From contig CAZIAH010000002.1 in the NCBI GenBank assembly GCA_964537715.1, positions 1-64,000 of the forward strand: a stretch of 64,000 nt of DNA, written 5' to 3'. The first letter of the stretch is position 1; each line of letters opens with the position of its first letter. Below, one piece after another: positions 17,898 to 28,000 of this stretch. The position numbers were made by a program, and so were the translations under genes. Source of the stretch: CAZTZL01 sp964537715. Its GTDB lineage: Bacteria; Zhuqueibacterota; QNDG01; DSAB01. Under the pieces are notes generated by a model. It saw nothing but the letters and a program-made list of their open reading frames with translations, had not been told where the DNA came from and made no database searches.

Positions 17898-19512
17898 TCA
17901 ATTTTAGGGAGGGGTGGCTATGAAAACTTTAACAAGAATTGTCTTTTTAAGCCATTTGTTACTCTCATTTGTATTGCATGCGACCATTGTTGATGATGTA
18001 CTTATGATTCCCATGACCGAGACAGTGCCTGTGATTGACGGTCAGCTCGATCCGGTCTGGTACAATGTGACCAATACACAGATGGAAAAGTATGTTGGTG
18101 CTGGGTATAGCTATAACTATAGTGAACCTGATAATTGGCTGGATTACCATACCTCTTTCCGGATGATGTGGGACGAGGATAATTTATATCTGTTCATGCA
18201 TTTCATGGATGATACGGCACAAACCGATTCTCCGAATACATACGAAAACGATGCATGTGAGTTGTACCTTCTAACAGAGGAATTGAGAGTGCCAATAGTT
18301 CCCTTATCGGACCTTAATTGGCGGTATACTTACGGAGAAACAGAATATATGCCAGGTGTATTTGATGATGGCATTGGTGCCTGGTTCGATACAGAATATG
18401 GCTATAATTTTGAACTGGCCATTCCTGAAGATTCACTTACATTTGAATGTATTAAAGATAGGCTGATTGCACTTGAAGTTCAGGGAAATGACAGGGATAA
18501 TGTAAGCAAGGAGTCGGTCAGCAAGTGGTGGAGCAACAGCCATGACTCATGGTTTAATCCGATGATATGGGGCGCGGCGCGATTGACGGGTCGAAGGATA
18601 ACAGATATATTAGATATATCCAAAATGCGGGTTAGGCCTGAGATTGATGGCATAATGGATGATGCCTACAATTATTCCTCTGAAATTTCTATGAATACGT
18701 ATGTTGAGGATACGGATTTGACCACATTCTCAGGCGGGAAAGATCTGCAATTTACCTACCGTGTTGTTTGGGATTATTTAGGATTTTATTTTTTTATTAA
18801 CGTTATCGATGATGAAATTGCCACGGACTCTCCCAATCCGTATGAAAATGATAGTGTGGAACTCTATTTTGATGTTACGAATTTGAAGAATGAGGGTGCC
18901 TATGTAAAAGGTAACGATTTTCAATGGCGGTATGTCTATGGCGAAACCGAATATCAACCCGGCGTATTCGATCCCGGTACGGGTGCATGGCTGGAGAAAG
19001 ATGACGGATATACATTCGAATTATTTATCCCCGCTGATTCGATCCCATTGGATTTGGAAAGTGATCAGATATTTGGATGGGAAGTTCAGGTCAATGACAG
19101 GGACAATGGAGCGCGTGAAGTCATCGGCAAATGGTGGTCTCTAAGCAATGATACCTGGTTTAATCCCAGTCTATTTGGGACAGCCTGTTTAAAAGGCTTT
19201 TGTTGTGGTCCTGATACAACTTATACTGATTCATATGTTTTTTCTGCAATACAATTTAAGTTAAATCAAAACTATCCCAATCCCTTCAATCCAACCACCG
19301 AGATTTCATATTCACTCGATCGATCCACCAATGTGAAGCTAGTTGTTTTTGATTTGATGGGAAGGGAGGTTATGACTCTCGTTGATCAAGTTCAATCCCC
19401 CGGTGACCACAAAGTTATCTTTGATGGATCTGGTCTGAGTAATGGTGTTTATTTTTATAAACTCGAGACGGATCGAAATGTGATGGTAAAAAAGATGATA
19501 TTGGTGAAATAG
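17655..19512 (+). repeat. Near-identical T9SS tail DNA in tandem paralogues
   Basis: The 243-base tail at 17655-17897 and that at 19270-19512 are almost identical in nucleotides, more alike than the rest of the genes. A related copy is at 33532-33774 and a degenerate one at 24411-24629. This suggests recent duplication or gene conversion of the tail. Confidence 0.8.
17920..19512 (+). CDS. Secreted protein with two CBM9/DOMON-like domains and T9SS tail
   Basis: The 530-residue product has a signal peptide and two homologous carbohydrate-binding domains of CBM9/DOMON type, at about 22-225 and 235-425. Each starts with an IDG..D..W motif and has ENDxxELY and KWWS.S.DxWFNP near its end. A type A T9SS sorting domain follows (LNQNYPNPFNPTT through KKMILVK). 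T9SS exports such proteins across the outer membrane and anchors them at the surface. No catalytic domain is seen, so it probably binds polysaccharide. The start at ATG 17920 has GGGAGGGG just before it. It lies 22 bases after its interrupted paralogue. Confidence 0.88.
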   Translation: MKTLTRIVFLSHLLLSFVLHATIVDDVLMIPMTETVPVIDGQLDPVWYNVTNTQMEKYVGAGYSYNYSEPDNWLDYHTSFRMMWDEDNLYLFMHFMDDTAQTDSPNTYENDACELYLLTEELRVPIVPLSDLNWRYTYGETEYMPGVFDDGIGAWFDTEYGYNFELAIPEDSLTFECIKDRLIALEVQGNDRDNVSKESVSKWWSNSHDSWFNPMIWGAARLTGRRITDILDISKMRVRPEIDGIMDDAYNYSSEISMNTYVEDTDLTTFSGGKDLQFTYRVVWDYLGFYFFINVIDDEIATDSPNPYENDSVELYFDVTNLKNEGAYVKGNDFQWRYVYGETEYQPGVFDPGTGAWLEKDDGYTFELFIPADSIPLDLESDQIFGWEVQVNDRDNGAREVIGKWWSLSNDTWFNPSLFGTACLKGFCCGPDTTYTDSYVFSAIQFKLNQNYPNPFNPTTEISYSLDRSTNVKLVVFDLMGREVMTLVDQVQSPGDHKVIFDGSGLSNGVYFYKLETDRNVMVKKMILVK

Positions 19513-19739
19513 TCTCAAATGATATGTGGCGTATTCTGATTCTGAGAGAGGAAAAAGGAGGCTCTGGGATATTTTTTAGTTGAAACAGGAACAAACGATA
19601 GAGTCATCCGTGGAGAGTTTCGTGATGGCTGTTTTAAAGGCGGAATCGATATTTTTGTCCTCGTATCAAATTCGACCTTTATTCTTTTTCCCATCTATGG
19701 ATTGTGTATAAATAGTGTAAAATGTACTGAGGTTGTGTT

Positions 19740-21320
19740 ATGATTAAATTGATTATTTCTGAAGAGCTGCTTTATCCCAAAGCCGTTATCATGGCCATTC
19801 TGTTTTTAGCTCTCTGCGCCTTTATCGGATGGTGTTGGAAGCGTTTTTTCGGATCCAAGTTATCCAGAACAGCCGGTTTTATCGCAGTCACCGCTCTTGT
19901 TGTGGTCTTTATCCTTTTCATGATTATTGGTATGAAACCAGACCATGATGAAGTGGAACACGCGCATGCTGCCTGGCAAATGTCTCAGGGATTGCTTCCC
20001 TATACAGATTTTTTCCAGCATCACAGTCCTGCTTTTTGGATATTGCTTACTCCTATATTCAAAATTCCGGCTTTATCAAGTTATATTCTGGAAACGATTC
20101 GTATTATATCCACTTTCCTCAGTCTGGCTACCCTCGTCATTGTGATTTTCATGACGAAATATATATGGAAAGATAATCTGTCTATCCCGATTGTTATCCT
20201 GCTTGTTTTCAGTCATTCAATAGCCGTTGAGCTCTATAATTTGAGGCCTGATTTACTTGCGAATGTATTCATTATGGCTGTTTTCTTTTTGATGATACGT
20301 TTTAGTAAAACCTGGTCATACTGCATTTCAGGGTTCCTGCTCGGTCTGGTTTTGTCATTGTCGCCGAAATACTTGCCTTTTATTTTTATATTGCCTTTCA
20401 TTATGGTTCTGAATTACAAACGTATCTTATTTTATTTACGATATTTACCGGTGCACCTGACTGGGATGGTTGTCGGTCTTATTCCCTTGGTTGCATGGTT
20501 GTATTACCACCATCTTTTGGATTCGTTTTATCGCTGGGTATTTTTGTTTAATGTCAACAGGATAGCGATGGGAGGTGACAGGGTTTTTGGGGGAGAGTTT
20601 CAGTTCATACTCACCCTCTTCGCTTTTATCGGTTGTTACCGACTAATTCAATCAAAAAATAAACATCAAAATTTTGTAGGAAAATATTTGACTATTTTTC
20701 TTCTTTTATCGGCATGTGTTTATTTGAAAATCTCAAGAATTCATCATGAATATTATGAACAAATTTTTGTTTTATGTGCTTCTGTTGCTGCTGCGGGTCC
20801 TTTTCTGTTACTGATGAAAAGATGGATTGCTGAACGTCGTACCATTCTTTTATGTTTATTCATCGGCATTCTTGTCTGGCCTTGTCTACATAAAGTGCAA
20901 GGGGAGATTCGCGAGAAGGCTTTTTTAAATGGCAGAAAGTATATCCAAACCTTGCAAAAATTGGCAAAAAACGAAACGGTGATTTGCATTCCTCCATATC
21001 ATCCTATATATTGTCGAGATGCGCTTGACATCAACAACGCCTGGCAGTATTATTATTATCTTTCGCTTCCTGAATTCCGGGACAGAATGTTGAATACTGT
21101 GGACAAAATCATTCAAAAAAAACCTGCCATTATTTTGAATCACCATAGAGACGGGTTCATACAGCACCTGCTAAGATCAGGCATTATTACGCAAGAAGGG
21201 GCGGATTCATTAACGATCTATCTTGATACACATTACTGTTTAGCGTATATTCAGAATATGGAGTTTTGGATTCGAAAAGATCGATATGAATGGTATCAAA
21301 AATTTCAAAATGAATTTTAG
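19740..21320 (+). CDS. Integral membrane glycosyltransferase, GT39/ArnT-like
   Basis: The product is 526 residues with about ten hydrophobic segments. After the second segment comes the loop HDEVEHAHAAWQMSQGLLPY, followed by DFFQHHSPAF. An acidic DE-type motif in the first extracytoplasmic loop is typical of GT-C enzymes (PMT/GT39, ArnT) that use polyprenyl-phosphate sugars. It is therefore likely to transfer a sugar at the periplasmic face of the inner membrane. Acceptor unknown. TGAGG precedes the ATG at 19740. Two further glycan- or surface-related genes follow in the same direction. Confidence 0.72.
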   Translation: MIKLIISEELLYPKAVIMAILFLALCAFIGWCWKRFFGSKLSRTAGFIAVTALVVVFILFMIIGMKPDHDEVEHAHAAWQMSQGLLPYTDFFQHHSPAFWILLTPIFKIPALSSYILETIRIISTFLSLATLVIVIFMTKYIWKDNLSIPIVILLVFSHSIAVELYNLRPDLLANVFIMAVFFLMIRFSKTWSYCISGFLLGLVLSLSPKYLPFIFILPFIMVLNYKRILFYLRYLPVHLTGMVVGLIPLVAWLYYHHLLDSFYRWVFLFNVNRIAMGGDRVFGGEFQFILTLFAFIGCYRLIQSKNKHQNFVGKYLTIFLLLSACVYLKISRIHHEYYEQIFVLCASVAAAGPFLLLMKRWIAERRTILLCLFIGILVWPCLHKVQGEIREKAFLNGRKYIQTLQKLAKNETVICIPPYHPIYCRDALDINNAWQYYYYLSLPEFRDRMLNTVDKIIQKKPAIILNHHRDGFIQHLLRSGIITQEGADSLTIYLDTHYCLAYIQNMEFWIRKDRYEWYQKFQNEF

Positions 21321-21366
21321 CCCGATCTGTTCATAAATAATATGCGCTTCGCGTAGGGGTTCGGGA

Positions 21367-21467
21367 TAACCATGAAAAATTCATCTGAACATCCGCTTGG
21401 AGTAGAAATAACATTTTCAATGGGTCAAGATTCCTCGAGGTTAGGTTTTATGAATTTTTCACGGTTA
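21367..21467. repeat. 18-bp inverted repeat
   Basis: TAACCATGAAAAATTCAT (21367-21384) and ATGAATTTTTCACGGTTA (21450-21467) are reverse complements at 17 of 18 positions, with 65 bases between. It lies in the gap between two genes. It could be a large hairpin or the two ends of a tiny mobile remnant. Confidence 0.6.
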
Positions 21468-21542
21468 GAAATCGTTGCTTCTCAGAACCGAGATTCTAAG
21501 AGATGTTTTATCATGTTATAGAAAGTTTTTAAAGTAACTGCC

Positions 21543-22874
21543 ATGTTCGAATTCAGATTTTCGGATTTTTTTTCTCCTCGTCGTCTTCTCTACTGGCGAA
21601 GGCTGTTATGGAAAAGCCAGTATTTTCCGATTGAGAGACAAAGAGCCCTGCAATGGGAATTGTTGTCAGGTTTATTGAATCATTGTTTTTCGAATGTGCC
21701 TTACTATAAAACACTTCTTTCAAGTTTGGGTTTGAAACGATCTGATTTTAATTGTCTTGAAGATATATCAAAACTACCGATTTTAAACAAAAATAAAGTG
21801 TTGGATCAAAATGAATCATTTAAGGCAAAATTATTTGAGAAATACCGTCCCAGCAAGAGGAATACCACTGGAACCACAGGCACTCCGCTACAGGTGTACT
21901 GGGACCTTGATACCAATGTGATGGAACTCCTCTGTCATTGGAGACATTATTCCTGGTTCGGTTACAAACTCGGTATGCCATTTCTGGATATTCGCAGTTA
22001 TAGTCAGCATTTATCCGGGCATTTTAGATGGAACTGGAAATGTCAAAGTCTTGAGATTTCGAGTAGTCATTTGAATGAGTCGAATATCAAAGCCTATGCA
22101 AAACTGTTTAAAAGATATCGTATCCGGTTTTGGCGCGGTCATCCCCACGCAATAGACCAGTTGTGTCGTTATTTGGATAACGCAAAAATTTATGATGTGA
22201 AACCCAAATACATCGTTACGGTGGGTGAGGCGTTATTGGAATATCAGCGGCATTTCATCGAATCCTGGACAGGCGTTTTCATAGGAGACAATTATGGACT
22301 GACAGAACATAACGCACTTATCTGTCAATGTCCCGAAGGCGGTTATCATATTGCTACAGAGTACGGTCTTGTTGAAATCATCAAAGAGGATGGAACACCG
22401 GCCAATTTTGGTGAGGAGGGCAGGATTATCGCCACAGGTCTGCATAACAAGGCATTTCCTTTGATTCGTTATGATACGGGCGATTATGCAATATTGTCCA
22501 ATCAAACATGTTCATGCGGAAGAACATTGCCTTTGATCGAAGCGTTAACCGGCAGAATTGACGATCATGTTATGGATGTTAATGGACGATGGGTTTCCAG
22601 TCTTTACCGGTCATTTAAATTTGTCAAAGGTATTCGCTGTTCTCAGATCGTTCAAAAAGAATTCGGCGCCATTGATGTTTATATCGTTCCCGCAAAAGAT
22701 TATAATGAACATATAAAAACATTGTTACTTGCTGGATTGCACAAAGAATTGGGTGAAAGAATGAATATTCAGATTTACACTGTTAGGGAACTTCCATTTC
22801 AATCCCTTAAAAAATTTAAATTTGTCATTAATCGGTTACAACAGGAAACTTCTGTCAGTGGGGAAAATGCCTGA
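21543..22874 (+). CDS. CapK/PaaK-family adenylate-forming enzyme
   Basis: This 443-residue protein matches the phenylacetate-CoA ligase / CapK branch of adenylate-forming enzymes. It has the N-terminal NVPYYK motif, the ATP loop TTGTTGTPL (about 108-116), YGLTE (about 257), the Y/DTGD motif and the Cys motif CSCGR characteristic of PaaK-like proteins. Relatives in polysaccharide clusters (CapK) are thought to activate an acid for capsule decoration, but the chemistry is poorly known. It lies between a GT-C glycosyltransferase and a UDP-galactopyranose-mutase-like protein, consistent with surface glycan synthesis. ATG 21543 has no strong Shine-Dalgarno. Confidence 0.85.
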   Translation: MFEFRFSDFFSPRRLLYWRRLLWKSQYFPIERQRALQWELLSGLLNHCFSNVPYYKTLLSSLGLKRSDFNCLEDISKLPILNKNKVLDQNESFKAKLFEKYRPSKRNTTGTTGTPLQVYWDLDTNVMELLCHWRHYSWFGYKLGMPFLDIRSYSQHLSGHFRWNWKCQSLEISSSHLNESNIKAYAKLFKRYRIRFWRGHPHAIDQLCRYLDNAKIYDVKPKYIVTVGEALLEYQRHFIESWTGVFIGDNYGLTEHNALICQCPEGGYHIATEYGLVEIIKEDGTPANFGEEGRIIATGLHNKAFPLIRYDTGDYAILSNQTCSCGRTLPLIEALTGRIDDHVMDVNGRWVSSLYRSFKFVKGIRCSQIVQKEFGAIDVYIVPAKDYNEHIKTLLLAGLHKELGERMNIQIYTVRELPFQSLKKFKFVINRLQQETSVSGENA

Positions 22875-22987
22875 AATGTAAAGTCTCTAAGGCTGTGATA
22901 TGATATTCTTTTATGCCATATCCAGAACTATAAATTGGAATACCATTTTGTTTGAAATGGCATTCTTTAAACAATGGTATTTATTCA

Positions 22988-24319
22988 ATGCATAATCCTA
23001 TTTATATTTCAATTCTTGGCGGAGGTCCTGCTGGTCTTGCCGCGGGATATTATGCTGCAAAGGGGGAATTTAAATTTACAATATACGAAGCCAGTAACAG
23101 GATTGGCGGAAACTGTGCGACTTTGACTTGGAACAATTTCCGTTTTGATTTGGGTGCACATCGTTTCCATGACAAAGATGAGAAGGTTACCCAAGATATA
23201 AGCCATTTACTGAAAAACGATCTGCATAAAATAAATATCCCCAGTCAAATTTATTATAACGACCGTTTAATCAATTTCCCTCTTGCCCCGTTGAATCTCA
23301 TAAGAAATATGCGTCCAATGGCTGTATGTGATGCAGGAATGACCTGGTTGATGTCCAGACTTATCAATAACAAGGCATCGTTTAGGAGTTTTGAAAGCCT
23401 TGCAATACATACTTACGGAAAAACAATTGCAGAACGGTTTTTATTGAATTATTCTGAGAAATTGTGGGGTTTGCCGTGCAACAGGCTCTCACCAGACATA
23501 TCGGGAAAACGACTTAAAGGTTTAAACCTGACTACTTTTCTCATGGAAGCATTTACATCTAAGATGGCCAAGGCCGAACATTTGGATGGTTCCTTTTATT
23601 ATCCTGAAAAAGGGTTTGGTGAAATCGTGGAAAGGATGGGTAATTTCATCGGTTCAAAAAACATTCTCACCAATTCACGTGTAACCAGGATCTATCATAA
23701 AAATAATAAAATTGATGGGATCGAAATAAATAATCGTCACATTATAAGAACAAATCATGTCATCAGTACACTGCCTTTGCCAATGTTTGTACATATGATG
23801 GAGCCTGCCCCCCCGGAACAGATTCTAACGTTATCCAATTCGCTTTCTTTTCGCAGCCTGCTTCTGATCGTACTTTTTCTGAATGTGGAGTCGGTTACGC
23901 AATCTGGCACCGTATACTTCCCGGGTTTTCAGTTTCCTTTTACCCGTGTATCCGAACCAAAGAACAGAGGTCCATTTATGTCCCCGCCAGGAAAGACCTC
24001 GCTCATTGTTGAAATACCATGCAGTCAGGATGAAAAGACAGGTGCCGCTGAAAATCATCAGTGGACGAAAATGGTTTGTTCGAAACTCAACCAGATCGGA
24101 TGGATTGAGGAAAAATATATCATCCATTCGCTGGTGCACCGTGTGGATTATGCCTATCCTGTATTGGAAATCGGTCATGAAAAAAAATTGGAGAGGATCT
24201 TGGATTTTCTGAATCGATTTACAAACCTGAAACTTATCGGGCGGAACAGCTTGTTCAAATATACGCATTTCCATGATATGATGCGATTCGGTTCCAGCGT
24301 TATTGATGAGTATGTATAG
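22988..24319 (+). CDS. FAD-dependent protein, UDP-galactopyranose mutase / amine oxidase-like
   Basis: About 443 residues. The N-terminal FAD-binding motif ISILGGGPAGLAAGYYAA is followed by E..NRIGGN and FDLGAHRFH, as in the NAD(P)-binding/flavin amine-oxidase superfamily that includes UDP-galactopyranose mutase, protoporphyrinogen oxidase and desaturases. Surface-glycan context favours a sugar-nucleotide role, but signature residues of true mutases cannot be confirmed by eye. The frame is open from a TTG at 22952. I prefer ATG 22988 because the Rossmann motif starts four residues later. Neither has a strong ribosome-binding site. Confidence 0.75.
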   Translation: MHNPIYISILGGGPAGLAAGYYAAKGEFKFTIYEASNRIGGNCATLTWNNFRFDLGAHRFHDKDEKVTQDISHLLKNDLHKINIPSQIYYNDRLINFPLAPLNLIRNMRPMAVCDAGMTWLMSRLINNKASFRSFESLAIHTYGKTIAERFLLNYSEKLWGLPCNRLSPDISGKRLKGLNLTTFLMEAFTSKMAKAEHLDGSFYYPEKGFGEIVERMGNFIGSKNILTNSRVTRIYHKNNKIDGIEINNRHIIRTNHVISTLPLPMFVHMMEPAPPEQILTLSNSLSFRSLLLIVLFLNVESVTQSGTVYFPGFQFPFTRVSEPKNRGPFMSPPGKTSLIVEIPCSQDEKTGAAENHQWTKMVCSKLNQIGWIEEKYIIHSLVHRVDYAYPVLEIGHEKKLERILDFLNRFTNLKLIGRNSLFKYTHFHDMMRFGSSVIDEYV

Positions 24320-24410
24320 AAGACGATTTCCTGGCAGGTCGTCGTATATCGAACAAGTGATTGAGTGAATGAAGACAGCTTTTGTTGTAAAGTGGAATTC
24401 ACTTTTTTAA

Positions 24411-24629
24411 AATTATCCCAATCCATTCAATCCGGCCACGGAAATTTCGTATTCTCTCGATAAGCCTGTTGATATCAAACTGGTTGTTTTTGATGTGATG
24501 AGACGGGAGATTGCGACTCTGATCAATCAGATACAGTCTTCTGGAAATTACAAAGTCGAGTCCGATCTGAGCAACGATGGTTATTTTTACAAGGGTGAAA
24601 CGGCTCGGCATATCATGTTAAAAAGATGA
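24411..24629 (+). pseudogene. Orphan, decayed T9SS C-terminal sorting domain
   Basis: The frame reads NYPNPFNPATEISYSLDKPV and goes on to a diverged tail ending HIMLKR and TGA. A stop codon (TAA, 24408-24410) immediately precedes the Asn, so no protein is attached. Several core positions are altered relative to the intact tails. It is the relic of a lost cargo gene. Confidence 0.8.
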
Positions 24630-25020
24630 CACTGATCAAAATAGAACCCACAAAATATCCTTTTATATAAAAAGAATGGTACAATTTGTGCGTTTGGAGT
24701 TTGCAAATCAATTGTTGCCGACTCTGAATTGAAGATTAGTCCATTCAGTCCTTAAAAGAGTTGGTCTTTTAATTCTTTAATACAGTATTTCCCAAAGAGA
24801 AAACGGATCATTGTTTGATAACATAAAAATATCTTTTCCCGTAATTGTTAATTAAATAGTTATGTAATCTATATGTAATCGTTATTTTCTAAGATGAATA
24901 CGATGTGTAATAAGTAAATGCATAAATAAGGTTCATTTCTTTTTTACTCCTGAGGTGCTTAATTATGAGAATATCGAGGTAACGACAATCATTTCGAATT
25001 GCAAAATGGAGGAATACAGA
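24630..25020. other. Intergenic region upstream of the giant gene
   Basis: A+T-rich, no gene seen. The frame of the giant protein stays open to 24955, but the ribosome-binding site (TGGAGGA, 25007-25013) points to ATG 25021. No convincing promoter pair was found. Confidence 0.4.
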
Positions 25021-28000
25021 ATGAAATTCGGGAGATGTTTTAAGGAGAATTTTTTTATCGGAGTATGGATCGTTGTTTTTTTGTTATGTTTACACATTTC
25101 ACCAGTTTTATCTCAGGTGGTTAACATTCCCGATGCAGTTGGGGATGTTGGGATTCCAGTTGATGCGACTATTCCTACACCGCCGGCCGGGACAATCAGC
25201 GGTTGGGACATGCAGCTTGTGAGATTGACTTACAATTCTTCGACGGATGTGATGTCCGTGTTTATGGATTTTGACGGCATCGGAGGCGACGCGGATGATG
25301 ACGGAGATCCCGGCGGAACAAGTGCCTGGCTCGCTGTCCGCGGCGGGACCGACCATGCCAATCTGAGCGGACCGGAAGCATTGTGTATTGGCTTTGATTC
25401 GGACAATGATTTCCAGGCCGAATTTGTGGTGGGTGTGAGCAACAGTACAAGCATGGATTTTAGTAATTTTGCAATTCATAATTGTAACGGAGCGGCGCTT
25501 TATTCGCCTCAGACCAGTGTTTTGTGGGGGACCAAAATTGCCGATATCACGGATGCAGCCTGGAGCTCGGGCGATCTTTCATTTACGATACCCAATTTTT
25601 CAACCATGCCGGGATTTTCTTTTACACCCGGCGAGAGTTTTACGGTACGGCTCATGGCTTTTGCCGGTTCCGATGATGATGACGGCATTGGTGAGGACAA
25701 AGTGCCCAATTCTCCGGGCGAGGTGGATTTTTTTGCGGATTATGGGGATGCGCCGGCACCCTATCCTACTCTGAAAGCAGACAACGGCGCCTATCATGTA
25801 ATCAATTACAGTCTCACACTGGGTGCGAGTATCGACGGTGAAGCCGACGGCCAGCCGAATGCTGGCGCCACCGGAGATGATATAGATGGCAATGACGATG
25901 AAGACGGTGTCACATTCCTGACCAATCTGGTGCGGAGTCAGCAGGCCACGGTCCGGGTGAATGCTTCGGCATCCGGAAAGTTGGATGCGTGGATCGATTT
26001 CAATGACGACGGGGACTGGGCAGATTCCGGGGAAAAAGTTTTCGACAATGTATCGGTCAGTTCTGGCAACAATGATCTGACGTTTACAGTGCCAGCAACA
26101 GCAACCATAACGACTCAAACGTTTTCCCGATTTCGTCTCAGCTCCGCAGGGGGATTGTCTTACACGGGAAAGGGCGATGACGGTGAAGTGGAAGATTACG
26201 CAGTAGAGATCCGGGACTATCTGGATTTCGGAGATGCACCGGAAACCAATTATCCGACGACTCTGACGAACAACGGTCCGAGACATCAGATTCAATCCGG
26301 CGTCAGACTGGGAAGCAGCATTGACAATGAATTCGACGGCCAGCCCAATTCTGGTGCGACCGGAGACGATATTGCCGGGATTGATGATGAAGACGGTGTG
26401 GCTTTTCCTTCGGGACTGGTTCAGGGAGCCAATTCCAGCGTCAATGTCACTGCTTCGGTCGCGGGATACCTTCACGCCTGGGTTGACTGGAACGATGATG
26501 GGGATTGGGATGATGCTGGCGAAAAAGTTTTCAACAATCAGATACTTTCTCCGGGAGTGAACAATCTCTCAATCAGTGTTCCCTGGGATGCCCAGCTCGG
26601 GCAAACCTATTCCCGTTTTCGTTTTGTGACCGGTTCCACGCCGGGAATGGCTTATACCGGTTTGGCTTCCACGGGTGAGGTTGAAGATTATGTGGTGACC
26701 ATTTCCGAGCAGATTGATTTTGGAGATGCACCCGATCCGACCTATCCCACTTATCTGGCAAACGATGGCGCCCGGCACCGTATGGACGGATCGCACTTTC
26801 TGGGTTCTTCTGTGGATTCGGAAAGCGATGGCCAACCTACATCTGGAGCAGATGGGGATGATACGGATGGAAATGATGATGAGGATGGTGTGACATTTAC
26901 CTCCCAACTGGTTCCTGCACTGACAACCACTCTCAATGTCAGTGCCAATGCGGCCGGTTTGCTCTCCGGCTGGGTCGATTTTAATCGGGACGGCGACTGG
27001 AACGATACGGGTGAACAGGTTTTCAATAACGAATCCCTCTCTGCAGGTGTCAATTCACTCAGTTTTGCTGTGCCATACGGTGCACAGTCCGGCGACACGT
27101 ACGCCCGATTCCGTTTCAGCACAAACAGCGGCCTTTCGACGACCGGATACATAGACAATGGTGAAGTGGAAGATTATCTGGTCACGATTCAGCCGGGACG
27201 GGATTACGGAGACGCCCCAGATCCGGCCTATCCGACGCTTTTGGCGAGTTCCGGTGCCTATCATACGATTTCGAGCGGATTCTATCTGGGCGGTTCCATT
27301 GATGCTGAAGCAGACGGACAACCGACGGTTGGGGCCGATGGCGATGATATAAATGGGATTGATGATGAGGATGGGGTGGTTTTCAACAGTACACTCAGGC
27401 CTTATCAATCGGCCTCCATTACGGTAACAGCTTCACAGGCTGGTCAATTGGACGCTTGGATTGATTTCAATGACGATGGCGACTGGAATGATGCAAGCGA
27501 AAAGGTTTTCGATGATTATGCTTTGTCTGCAGGGTCCAATCCGCTCAGTTTTACGGTTCCTGGAACCGCTGTACCTACCAGTCAAACCTATGCCCGTTTC
27601 CGATTTAGCAGCGCGGGCGGATTGGGTGTGACTGGCGGTGCTTCCGACGGCGAAGTTGAGGATTATACACACGGCATCGGCGCAGCGCAGGATTTTGGAG
27701 ATGCACCGGCAACTTATCCTGTGCTTTTGGCCGATAACGGAGCACGGCACGATTTGGGTTCCGGATTGCGGTTCGGAGCCAGTGTCGATGGTGACCCGGA
27801 TGGTCAGCCCACAACGGGGGCTACCGGCGATGATACGGACGGGAATGACGATGAGGATGGTGTAAGTTTTGACACACCACTGGTCCAGTATCAGCAAGCA
27901 CAAATTACGGTTAATGCTTCAGGTGCCGCAAGGCTCGATGCGTGGATCGATTACAACGATGACGGTGACTGGAACGATTCCGGTGAGAGAATTTTTAATA

